Under the pieces are notes generated by a model. It did no database searches. It was not told the DNA's origin and was given only the letters and a program-made list of their open reading frames with translations. Of a stretch of 32,213 nt of DNA, positions 1 through 10,800 are shown one piece after another. How positions within the stretch are numbered: the first letter of the stretch is position 1; the number at the start of each line of letters is the position of its first letter. The stretch is from Hondaea fermentalgiana. Taxonomy: Eukaryota > Sar > Bigyra > Thraustochytrida > Thraustochytriidae. Made by a program: the position numbers and the translations under genes. The stretch covers positions 1-32,213 of the forward strand of contig NPFB01000131.1 in the NCBI GenBank assembly GCA_014084085.1, given 5' to 3'.

Positions 1-102
1 CCGGCGGCCTCAGGCCTGCCCGCCCGCGCCCCGCGCCCGCGCCGTGCCCGTGCCTCGCCACCTACCTGCGTGCGTCCAGAAGAAAGGAGATTTGTGGAGA
101 CA

Positions 103-137
103 GGCGAGGCGAGGCGAGGCGAGGCGAGGCGAGGCGA
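103..137. repeat. GGCGA pentanucleotide tandem repeat, 7 copies
   Basis: Seven perfect copies of GGCGA run head to tail and pass directly into a GAAA/GAAAG-rich purine tract that extends to about 182. Similar five-base arrays occur beside other genes in this window (15477-15511, 24291-24310, 24702-24792, 31082-31156). Confidence 0.95.
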
Positions 138-284
138 AAAGAAAGAAAGAAAGCAAGCAAGAAAGAAAGAAAGAAAGAAAGACAGGCAAACAAGGGCAAA
201 CAAGGGCATAGGCAAAGCAGCGACGGCAGGCCTGAGCAGTAATAAGAGACAAGCACGGGGAGCAGGAGATGGGGAGCAGGGGAG

Positions 285-285
<1 letters not shown>

Positions 286-330
<45 letters not shown>
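286..330. repeat. AGC triplet repeat, 15 copies
   Basis: Fifteen uninterrupted AGC units. They read as poly-Ser on the plus strand, but no supported gene covers the tract. It is one of three long AGC/CAG tracts in the window (also 21603-21656 and the right edge). Confidence 0.95.
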
Positions 331-333
<3 letters not shown>

Positions 334-1282
334 TCGGACGAGCAGGTCACACGAGCGGCAAGGGCGCAGGTGGCAACGAGCCAGCCAGCCAGGACGTGCC
401 TGCCAGCCAACCTGAGCAGACGTGAGCAGATCGCCCGAAGCAGATGGACGCTGCTAGGATGGGAGGGATCCCGAGGCTGACTGGTTTGGGGTTTTGGATT
501 TTGGTTTCTGGCGACTCTTCTCCATCGCTCAGCCAGATGCGAGCGAACCCGGAGGTCGTGTAACTCGTTCGTCCTGGACGATCGATAGGCACGTGGCCAA
601 GAGGCGAATTGATGAATTTACATTCATCGTGTCCCTGACAGTAGCAGATAGGCGAGACGGCAGGAAAGCTGTCGCCCTCGCCAAAACCGGCTGGCTGGTC
701 AACTTGGTAAGTAGGCCTATGTATGACGCTGGTGCTGCTGCTGGCTGCAGCCTGAGTGGCAGCTGTAGCTGCAGCTGCTGGTTGGTTGATAAACGAAGTC
801 TCACTTGCCATGGTTGGAGGTATGGCATCTTCAATCTAGATGCATTCTCGGTTCTGCGACCCCATCACTGTCGTCCGTAGGCCCCGGCCCCACGGTTGAC
901 GGTATTCTATGGGAAGCCTGTCTCCCACCGCGATCGACCACGCACTGTCGATGCGCCGCTCCCACTGGACGGGCCCACGCAGGCAGGCAGGGCTTCGTAC
1001 TACATACCAGTAAGCAGAAGCATGATGTGGGTGCCCCTGTCTCTGCCTCACGCCCTCTCTCACAGGGCAGCCCCGCCAGAGCGTCGAGCCAGGCAGCGGC
1101 GCAGCGCGGGCCGGAGAGAGATCGCTCGATAGATCGATCGGGCGACGAGCGAGCGAGCGAGGGATCTGCGCACGCGCGCGCAGGGGCGGAACCTAGTAGG
1201 CCTGGGTCTAGCTAGGCCTTCGGGTAGGGTAGTCGTGTACCGCCAAGCCGAGCCGTGCTTGGCGAGGTGGACCCGTCGATCG

Positions 1283-4200
1283 ATGCTGGCGGGCAAAGCG
1301 CCAACCCTCGAGGGCGCGAGGGAGGAGGAGGAGGTGGAGGGCGCCTCGGCGCGAGGGACCAGCACGAACGCCCGAGGAGAGGTCGCCAGGAGAACGGGCG
1401 AGGGCGAGCTCGAGAGGATGGGCGAGGAGGACGAAGGCTACGGCCGCCGGCCCCGCGTAGAGCTGCAAGACCACTTCACGCTGGGTACAGCGATCACGCA
1501 CCTTCGGTTCAGGGATGCGCGCGTGCAAGTGATACAGGAAAAGAACCACCAAATCGTCATCGAAGATGACATAGATGAGGATGACTACCCCGTGGTGCGT
1601 CTCTCTGTGAAGAAATCAAACGTGGGCAACTTTGGACTCAGCTTCCTCCGCGTCATTTACACGGTTGGAGCCATCGTCCTCTTGGGATTCGTTTTTGCCG
1701 GGGCCATCGATGTTATCCTACACGTCTTCCTTTCCATTGTGGCGAACCTGCAGCCCCGCGAAGGCGAGGATGGAAACATGGGGTTTGGCATCATCGAGCT
1801 ACTTGCTGTGCCCACTTTCATCCACTCCTTGGCAAATGCTATCACCCTCGCCTTTGGCTTCGTAGCAGACATCTGGGATGGCTTCGTCTTCTTTCGATAC
1901 ATTACGCACCGAAGTGTTGTCGCAAGCGAGTGGTTTGCATGGGCAGCCTTTGTCCTCTGCCCGCTTCTAGCACTGAGCAGCTGCATTTTGTCTGGTCGCG
2001 AGGACTGGTGGCATGTTACAGCGCTAACCCTTTTCTTTGCCTACCTGGTGCTCTACTCGATCTATTCGCTCGCGGTCCTCTTTTATGAGTGCAAGGCAGC
2101 TGTTCGCATCTTTCGTTCTTGCGCAAATCCCAGACCCGTTTCAGATTCTGGGTGCCTTGGCTCCCTCAAGTTTCTCTTGGAAATGTGCAAAGTACGAGTG
2201 CGCTTCGCGCTGTCCATCTACCAGCATCACCTCTACTCATCTGCCAATGAGAATCTAAGTGGCGCCGTGGAAATGAAAGATGCGAACGAAATCGACGAGA
2301 ACGAGAAGATCGACACCAACACCAAGCAGAATCCAGAGAGAATTCACATGACATGGTGGAGCAAGCTTCTAAGCTGCGGCGGAAACTGTGTTGGGCTCTA
2401 CGAGCGAGTCAGCCCGCCCAAACGCATCTGGTCCCTCGTCGAATCGCTTGAAGCTGTGCCCTTCTTCACTCGCTCCTCGTGGACACTTGGCGGTTTGTGC
2501 TGCGCCTCCACCTCGCGCGCGACAGTCAGCATTATTAGCGGCCAGGGCGCCCTTACCTCTGCTCAATGGATTAGCAGCGCTCTGTGCATCATGCTTACCA
2601 TTGCACTTCTCGCCCTCACCATTGTCGCTGTTCTCTGGTACTTTGAACTCGGTGTGGGCAGCTGGGTTCTCGTGCTTGTCGTGCTCGCCATCATCGTCAT
2701 GCCGCGCTTATTCCGCGCGCTAAAGACGCTCTTTGAGGTTCTTAAGAAAAGCACGGGCCTCTGCCCCCCTGCAGAGTACGCTGCAACGGGCTCGCGCCGC
2801 CTGAACGATACACACGAAGGCGCCTCGACACTCAACATTGTAAAAGCAAGTGATCGCGATGACCACGAGCGAGACTCTGGATATTCTCGTCACGGGACCG
2901 AGGCAGATGTCGAGGGCGAATACGATGCAGTGGAAACGCGTGACGAAAACGCTCGAAACCACCATCCCAACAGCGACAATCACGAAGAGGAAGCCAACAC
3001 GATATATTATCAGCGCTGGGAGACGGTGCGCCTTGCACGACCGAAATCAGCAGTTGTAATAGTCCTTCTTGCACTGCAAGTGATCCTCTTCTACGTGCTT
3101 CCCTGGGCAGCTCTTATGGCGTCGGAAAACTATCCGCTCGGCATTCTCTTCTTCTTTCTCGGCTCGATTTCGGCCATTCGATTTTTCTTTAGCCCTCGCA
3201 TGATGCTGCGCGAATACGGAACCAAGGCCATGTCTGCGGTGGGCCGGAACCCAAAGGACCAGATGCGCCTTGATATTTTGCTTACCCGTATCTCGCGAAA
3301 ATCCGTTCGCGTCTGCTTTGTCCTCCTCCTGACACTCGCTTCCATTATTGCTTTTGCCCTTCTTGTGGCCAGTGCCATAAATGAAGCGAATGCTGACGTT
3401 ATAAACGGGACCAACTCTTCCAGCGACGAGATCATCTTTCTCAACGACTTTGAATTTGCTGTTCCACCTCCACCTCGGGACCTCTACTACCCAACCTGCC
3501 GGCTCAACGCCAACGCTCAGGCCGCCGATGTCACAACTGGCCCATTGGGCCTCGCCGACATGGCTTTTTTGAGCCATTTGGCCTATGTTCGTGCCCCAAA
3601 CGTCCAGGCGCAGCTCGATTCTTGGTTCGGCAGCGACGTCGCTGTCTTCCAACGGGATTTCTCTGAAGCATTCCTCGCCGAGTCTACCTCACCCGTGTCT
3701 TACTACCTCGTGTCCTTTCCAGATTATAGTCTCGAGGTTGTCACGGCCCGTGGCACTGTCACCGCTCAGGATGCCTTTGTGGATCTACAGCTGTGGCTCT
3801 CCGCGTTGCTCTTTCAGGCTGTTCGCGCTGTCATGCCCTTTGGAGATTTGCTCACCACCATTATTCCCAATCTCGTTGACTACATTAGCACCGTCGAGGC
3901 TGCCAATATCGAGAGGGTAAGCTACTATCGCGAGCTCACTGACTTTGTCGAAACGGCATCTTCGCTCCGTAACGAGTCGCGATTTCTCATTACGGGTCAT
4001 TCTCTCGGCGGCGGTCTCGCCATCATCACTGGCGCACAGCTGAAAATTCTCACGGTGGCCATCTCTGGCGTCAACGCGATGCTCTCCCGCCATACCTTTG
4101 ACCCGCCAGTCTTGGAGGACAACCTCAACCAGTATGTCTTTAACGTTGTGCCGGACCGCGACCCGATTCCCCGCGTCGACGACTTGGCGCGGCTATACCA

Positions 4201-4390
4201 GCGCGTTGAGTGCAATGCTTCCGAGAATAGTATCTTTGCCTGCCACACCATCCTGCGCACGCTGTGCGAGATCTCGTATCGCTGCGGCGGTCGGCCACCA
4301 CTGTGCGAGTGTACCACAGAGTATGGTTATCCTGAACCAACCTCAAATGGATCGCGTACCTTTGCAGAGGCCTGCGAGACGACGTCATGA
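1283..4390 (+). CDS. Polytopic membrane protein with C-terminal class 3 lipase domain (DAG-lipase-like)
   Basis: A predicted serine hydrolase acting on acylglycerols or phospholipids at a membrane, 1035 residues from the first ATG. About nine hydrophobic segments are visible, near residues 127-153, 167-207, 217-238, 243-271, 430-456, 458-480, 588-612, 620-636 and 673-700. Acidic or polar loops separate them, the largest at about 500-585. The C-terminal domain (about 750-1020) carries the nucleophile elbow GHSLGG with Ser907. Probable catalytic Asp960 lies in PDRDPIPR and probable His988 in ACHTILRTLCE, the order expected of the class 3 family. Animal sn-1 diacylglycerol lipases also combine membrane segments with this domain, but with only four segments, so orthology is not claimed. 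The open frame extends upstream of 1283 without an ATG. A second in-frame ATG at 1418 has the better context (A at -3, G at +4) and may be the true start. No intron interrupts the frame. The gene converges on the ITPR gene. Confidence 0.92.
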   Translation: MLAGKAPTLEGAREEEEVEGASARGTSTNARGEVARRTGEGELERMGEEDEGYGRRPRVELQDHFTLGTAITHLRFRDARVQVIQEKNHQIVIEDDIDEDDYPVVRLSVKKSNVGNFGLSFLRVIYTVGAIVLLGFVFAGAIDVILHVFLSIVANLQPREGEDGNMGFGIIELLAVPTFIHSLANAITLAFGFVADIWDGFVFFRYITHRSVVASEWFAWAAFVLCPLLALSSCILSGREDWWHVTALTLFFAYLVLYSIYSLAVLFYECKAAVRIFRSCANPRPVSDSGCLGSLKFLLEMCKVRVRFALSIYQHHLYSSANENLSGAVEMKDANEIDENEKIDTNTKQNPERIHMTWWSKLLSCGGNCVGLYERVSPPKRIWSLVESLEAVPFFTRSSWTLGGLCCASTSRATVSIISGQGALTSAQWISSALCIMLTIALLALTIVAVLWYFELGVGSWVLVLVVLAIIVMPRLFRALKTLFEVLKKSTGLCPPAEYAATGSRRLNDTHEGASTLNIVKASDRDDHERDSGYSRHGTEADVEGEYDAVETRDENARNHHPNSDNHEEEANTIYYQRWETVRLARPKSAVVIVLLALQVILFYVLPWAALMASENYPLGILFFFLGSISAIRFFFSPRMMLREYGTKAMSAVGRNPKDQMRLDILLTRISRKSVRVCFVLLLTLASIIAFALLVASAINEANADVINGTNSSSDEIIFLNDFEFAVPPPPRDLYYPTCRLNANAQAADVTTGPLGLADMAFLSHLAYVRAPNVQAQLDSWFGSDVAVFQRDFSEAFLAESTSPVSYYLVSFPDYSLEVVTARGTVTAQDAFVDLQLWLSALLFQAVRAVMPFGDLLTTIIPNLVDYISTVEAANIERVSYYRELTDFVETASSLRNESRFLITGHSLGGGLAIITGAQLKILTVAISGVNAMLSRHTFDPPVLEDNLNQYVFNVVPDRDPIPRVDDLARLYQRVECNASENSIFACHTILRTLCEISYRCGGRPPLCECTTEYGYPEPTSNGSRTFAEACETTS

Positions 4391-4842
4391 GAACACGGAC
4401 GTACCCTCAGCTTGGAAGCCGACAAGGCAGGGTTAACAGACCACTTAGGCCTATCAAAGAGTCCATCGTCACATCCTGCTAAAAGCCCCTCGCCGTGATC
4501 GCAGGTCTCTCAGCGTTGGCAGATAGATGCTCGTGGAACGAGGTCATAAGACGTTCAGGACTTTTTTTTTTTAAGTTTTACAAGGAACAAACAGACATCT
4601 CGAATGGGCGATGGCGCGACCGAGGCGGATTGACAAACTACTTGAACAAAAAGAAAGAATCAGTTTTAGAAAAGAAAACGAACTCTCTCCGCATGCTCAT
4701 TACGAAAAGGTTGGGGTTAGCGCAGCTTGACCACACGAGGCGCAAAAATTGTCGGGCTGGTATATTACGTCAATCAGTCTCTTTTTTGAAAAGTGAGAAA
4801 AGAGAAGAAATAAACAACAAAGCATTAGAACCTTGACCCAAT
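4391..4842. other. Convergent intergenic region between lipase and ITPR genes
   Basis: The 3' flanks of two convergent genes share this 452-base gap. It contains the palindrome TAGGCCTA at 4446-4453, a T run around 4561-4573 and an AATAAA on the plus strand at 4809-4814. The AATAAA could serve as a late polyadenylation signal for the lipase mRNA, in which case the two 3' ends would nearly touch. No coding sequence is supported. Confidence 0.6.
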
Positions 4843-7800
4843 TTACTCTGCAGCCGAGCTGGACTCCAAATTCAGCTCGTGCAGGACATGAAGCTTGGTC
4901 TCCATGTGATCCAGTCGCCGAAACACCGCACGCATAGACCGATTGAGACCAGACGTAAGCTTCTCCAACGCCGCGCGCGTCGTATTCTCAAAAGCACCAT
5001 GCGCGCCGAGCGCAAGAGCACGCCCAGAAGGGATCCAAGAAATTGCGTCTCCCGATGATTTGTCGAGCTCGGCGAGGACGTAGCTCTCCAGCCCATTGCA
5101 CTCAGTCTCGTCCTTGGCCTCTAGGTACAGAATGAAACCCAGATAGTCGTAAATGTTGTGCTCGTACGAAATGTGGTACATGAAGCCACCCTTGAACTCA
5201 GTGCGTAATCCCTCGCGCCCAGCGTAGCGCGCAAGATCATCTTGACGCTGACGGTACTCGAACGAGATTGCGTCAAACTCGGCGCGGCCCAAGCCACAAA
5301 TAAAACACGAGTTGTTGAGCTGGGCGTGGCGATTCTGCAAGTCCTCGCGCAGGCTCGAAAATTGGTCCACGAGAACACCAAAGACAGCGTTCAAAAGAAA
5401 GATGGACACGATGATGACAAAGCCGAGGTCGAACGCCAAGCGCTGCAATGCCTGGTCGTGGTTGGCGGGAAGATTGACCATGACCGCCGCAGGACCTTCT
5501 CCAACGCGAAGTCCAATGTCGAGAATGAACATGAAACACGTGAGTAGCTCCTCGCACGGATTTTCTCCAGTGACCGGGTCCGCAAAATGCTCTCGAAACG
5601 ACAAAAACGCCACCAGCGAAAACCCATACAGAGTGATGGAAAGCAAAATAAAAGTCATGGCGAGACTGCGAAATGGCACACGCACGGCCTGGACCACATT
5701 CTGAAGCGTCTCGTTGCTCAAGACAATGTCAAACATCGGCACCATGAGGTAGACCGCATCCGCGCCAAGTCCAAGACCCCACCAACAGGCCACCAATGAT
5801 ACCATCTGAAAGAGCGATCTCGATGTTGTGAGCACATCAAAGAGACAGCAGTACCATTTTGCAAACGATGCAGAGAAGCCAAGTGCTCCTCCAGATCGGC
5901 GCACCGCGCGCGCAAAGAGCGTGCCTTGCGCAAGCACCCAAAATTGAGCACATACCAGGAAGCGGGGGTTTACAAGGACACCCCAACCAAAGCGAATAGC
6001 GAGCAAAACACTCGCCACAGAGCACCCGACCCCGAGAGACCACGCCATGCGAACCTCGCGACTGTTATAAGGCTGCGCAAGCGCGGAGGATACAAGCACA
6101 TCGTCGCCCTGTCCACCTGTGCTGCCAGAAGAAAGTTGTCCTGGTGCAAGCCCCGAGGCCTTGGGCTGCGACCGCAGCCGCGCACGAGCAAGACGAAGCT
6201 TGCGTTCCAGCTTCTTTAGACGAATTGGAATCTGTGTCAGCAAATCCAGTCCCCGCAGCAAAAGTAAGTGCGCCATCTGTATCACTGTCAGCAGCTGGAT
6301 CATGCGCAACGCAAGCGCGGGCCCAGGCCCCCCTACGAGCGAGTCCCACAATGAGGGTAGAATTGTCGTGACCACATTCGGCGCTACGCATAGTTCTTCG
6401 CTGTCGCCGGCTTCAGGAGACACTGAAAAACTAAAGAGGAGCAGAAAATTGGACCATACTGAGAGCGCAAAGGCGATCGCGCGAATCTTGTCGAGATCCA
6501 TCAAAAGCTTTTGAATGGGCAACGCTTCGGAGAGCTGCTGGACCTGAGAGACCTCGTCCAGGAGAGAATTGGCGTTATCGAGGAACTCCCGCAAGCGCAA
6601 GTCTGGGTCTTCAACACTAATGTCCTGCATCAGGCTCACACGCGCAGAGTGAGACAGGAAACTGAGTGCTTTGGGTTTGGGGTAGAAGCACCGATGTACA
6701 GAGCCCTGAAAGAGGACTTCGACACTCCGAATTGCTTCCATAAAGAACGCGATGGCTTTTTCCTCATCAGCCTTGATCATATCCATGAGGTGAAGGCCCC
6801 TGGCACGGCGCGCGTCCGAAAGTGTGACCATGATATTCAAAGCGTCGGTGGCAGCCTCAAAGAGATGCAGCATGGAATCTTCCGAGCGTCCTCGCGACGT
6901 GCAGAACTCGATGGCGCGATGGATCTCCACGAGACGAGCACGCACAAGAGAGAGCTCGATCTCGCGCAAAAGTGATTCCTCCACCCTGGTATCCTGACGG
7001 CCCTCGAGCATTGCGCAGAGCGTGCGCATTGCTTTTGCCTTAAGCTCTAGAATTAGAAACGCGTCGCGCTCGTCGTCTTCGGTAATTTTTTCCAGGTCAG
7101 CCTCGTGCAGAAAGGTATCACTCAGAGTAAAGTTGGTCAAAAGTACCTTTTTCACGGTCTCCAGCACGCGATTGATTGGATTGGACAAGAGGTCCTGGTT
7201 TGCTTGGCACGGCCCTTGCATGGACTCGATGAGGAAGTCAAAGATCTTGGTCAGCTGTTGCACGGTGCCTTCCCGGCTGTACGCAAGAACTTCCTCGCTC
7301 TTGGTAAGCAGACATGCGTGTTCGACACCGAGCAGCAACACGTTTGTACTGGTACGATATACAGCTGCTTCCCCTTGCTCGCGCAAAAGATTTTGCATGT
7401 CGAGAAAATGACCTTCCATGCACAGCTGCAAAAAGCGTACTACCTTGACAATATCTTGAGCAGCCTCGCGTTGCTCGATCTCGGCCTGAGTGCGCTTGCG
7501 TCTCAGATGGTGTCGCGACCGAGGCGCCTGCAGCTCGAAAAGCGAAGCAACATTTCTTACGTGTACGACATTGCCGCCTTCCTCCTCGTCACTTGATGAC
7601 GAGGAGCTCAAGGCACCATCGTCAACGTCAGGGTTCCCGTCCTTGTTCTGGCCCTCGGCCGTTGTCTGGGTCTCGCCTTGCTTCACGCTCCCGGCCTTAG
7701 CATGCTGCGTGGAATGCATTGAACCGTTGCGAATACGGCCTCCTCTGCTAGCATTGTCCTCGCTGTCTTCCAGCTCGTCGAGCTCGCTATCAGTTCCACC

Positions 7801-10800
7801 AAGACGGGCGCCACCATCATCGTCATCGTCATCATCATCGTCGTCTTCATCATCGTCGATGGACGAAGAGGTGGTAGAGCTTGCTTTGGATGAAGACGTC
7901 CCAAAAGAGGTCGCCCCGATCGAGTCGGCGACGATGGAGGAGTTTCCAGACAAGACGGAGGCTGTATCGCCATCATCGCGCACAAGAAGCGCTTCTTCCT
8001 GAAGCTTGCGCTTCTTGTCAAGTTTGATCTCGGAGCGCGCCGCCTCACCAATCCTCGCAAAGACCGCCGCGAGACGCGCAAAGAACCGCTCTCCGCGTGG
8101 CGACATGAGGAGACCAAAGAGACGCTCCTGAACCTGGCGATTTCCGCCCTCGAGGAGGGCGATGAGACTCAGAATCGCTTTTCGAGCCAAGACAGGCGAC
8201 GTCTCAATACAAAGAACCTGGAAAGACATGTCCACAGCGCCCATGTCGGTGAGTCGAGACTGCGCATTCCGCTGAAGTTCCTCTTTGGACGCATCCTTGG
8301 TACGCCACGCCACATCAAGATCCCCAATGTATGCAAGTGTAAACTGCACAATGGTGAGCACTTGCTGCGCGGTCTGGTCTGACCTACGTGCGAGGGGCTC
8401 GGTAACGTCGTTGTGTCTAATGTTGTGCTCGCGGCAGGATGCGCGCACAAAACCCATGAGCGAACGGAGAAAAAGAGAGAGCGTTGCCATGTCTCCGCAG
8501 GCGTCGTAGATTGACTGAATCATGGAGCGCTGCTCATCCTGGATGAGTTGCTGGATGTGCGAGCTTGACTGCAAGAAGCGAAGAAAGACGTGCCAGTTGT
8601 CGTGCGTGGGCCGTCCTCGTTTCCGCTCTTGCGACCGGAAGAGACGCCGTTCAATGCGCTCCATCTTGCGACGTTCGCGATCAAGCTGCCGCCGCTCCTT
8701 GTTGGCCTTGGCGGAGAGTCGGCGTTCCTCCTCCGTTTTTCGTGCGCGGCGATGAGCCGATATGGACTTGAGCAAACCACTTTTGGCTCGCCGTGAGAGG
8801 TGTTGCTCACCGGGCGTCTCCGCGAATTCCGTGAGCTCTTGCACAACTGTGAGTAGCGGAGCGCGAACCGCAAGAATGGCAGACGGCGCCGTTTGAAACT
8901 CAAAGGCAGCATGGAAGAAGGAGCGCAGCATGTACATGAAGCCATGAAAGACAAGACCACGGTAGTTGCTCAAGGTGTCTGCAACGATATCGCCCCCGCG
9001 GCAACGCTCCAAAAAGCTTCCTAGTTCCGTGAGGATGATTTGCAAAAGATCCACGATGCGAGGCACCTGCTGCATGGTTCCAGCGTCCGCAAGACCTGTG
9101 TCGAGAAAGGCATCGGAGAGGGCGCGCAAAAGAACGCAGCGGAAGTGATTGTTCATGGATGGTCTCGCGCCCGAGTGCGTCGCAAGGTCGAGCAAGAGGT
9201 CAAGAGGCAAAAGCGCCTGGACCTTGGCTTCGCAGTAAGGGTTGTGGCCACGTGTGACAGCTGAAAAAAACTCGCCAAGCAGGATGCTCGCAGTGTCACT
9301 TGACTCGACCGTGAGGTCCCGAACCATGTTCTCTAGTCGGGCCTCTGCGCCCGGATCCGATAGGATAGCGTGCATCAGAGCATCCTGATTGCGGCGAATT
9401 CCAACTCCGTTCACGGACGATAGCTGCACGAATAGAGTCAACACATCTTCCGTGAGCTTGGAATGGTCCACGAGAATATTGATAATGCGAGGCGGAAAGT
9501 CGGCGCATATTTTCCGGTTCCCTCGAACAACAGCCGAAAGGCAAGCAATGGCTGGGCTGAGATTGTCTTCGAGTAAATTTTGCACGAGACCGATGTGATC
9601 AAAGACGAAACGCTGATTGTCGATGCTGTCCTCCACAAAGACCTCAAAGAAGCGAAGGGCGAGGCGCTGAATGTCGCGAAGCCACGATGAGCGGTCGGCA
9701 TCAAGAGAAAGGGCATGCAGCACGACATCCGCCACATCGAGCGACTCGAGAATGCTGCGATGGGGCCCGCACGCTCGCGTAAGAAATCCTAGATTGCTTT
9801 TCACGCGCTTTATGACAATCCAGCCCACGTCAGAAAAAGCATTGTTCACGCCCCAAATCATGTACGATTGCAGATCGTTCAAGAGCACCAAGGATCGCGT
9901 CTTGATCGAGTTGTAAAGCCGTGCCCCTGCAGAGGCACTCACAATGAGCGTCTTTTGCAATCCGTCCATGAGACGCGAACCCGGGCTGTGCTCAATGACC
10001 AATAGATCGAGAGCGCGCTCGAAAAGTTGCACAGAGGGGTCAACCTGCTGACCACAGCGAATGACCATATCTACGAGTAATTCGTCCACGGTCGCGCCAA
10101 TGTCCGAAGGCGTGAACTGCTTTTGAAGGTCGTAGAGGTTCCACTTGCTCTCCTTCGGGGCACCAGCACGCGCGAAGCCTCCCTCGACTTGCGTCACAAG
10201 CTCACACATGCGCGTATCCTGCGCTGCGCCCTCGAAGGCGTCTAGCACGAGCGAGATAGAGTGATCAGTCTCGAAACGAGATGCCGTGATGAGGAGCTCA
10301 CAAATTCGCTGCCGGAGTACCATCTCTTGGCGTCGCAGAGAATCGTTTGATACGAAACGCAAAAGACGCACCGCGGCGCGGCAGAGATCAATGATTTGTT
10401 CCGGGCATGAGCTGTACCCCATCAGTATCAGCGTTTGGCCGAGAGAGATCATGCTTCCTGCAAATGATGCCTGGCCGTCGTCTCCTGCAATGGACATTTC
10501 GTTCTGCGTCGACGTCAAGTCACGATTTTTCGTGCGCTGCCGGCCTTCAGTACCTGTACCTTGGTTTGATCTGTTCCTCGAGTCGGCCGTGGCCTGACCT
10601 TCGTGGCGCTGCTTGGTGTTGCGGCCGTGAGCGTCCTTTTGGTCGGAGTTTGGGGCGTGGGCCCCGCCCACCTGGAGCAGCGGCGGCCCCAAATCCTGAT
10701 TGGCGAACAGAGAGCTTCCCGCGTCATTGTCCATGGCATATGAGGTGGAAGTCTCCGTGTCAGCAGCTTTTGAGGCCTTTTCTTTGACCAAGGAAGCGTA

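Larger units (their letters stand above)
1..1282. other. Repeat-rich 5' flank of the lipase gene
   Basis: I find no convincing gene here. Open frames on both strands are low in complexity or lack an ATG. The stretch holds a GGCGA pentamer array, a GAAA/GAAAG-rich purine tract and an AGC triplet tract, all listed separately. A strong-looking splice donor, GTAAGT at 707-712, is followed by a pyrimidine-rich run ending in CACAG at 1061-1065. A 5'-leader intron of about 359 nt for the downstream lipase gene is therefore possible, but unproven. The palindrome TAGGCCTA lies at 712-719, just inside that donor. Confidence 0.6.

Noticed and set aside
3047..3652. 201-codon minus-strand open frame inside the lipase gene
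   Set aside because: It is antisense to the membrane segments and the start of the lipase domain, with no family features.
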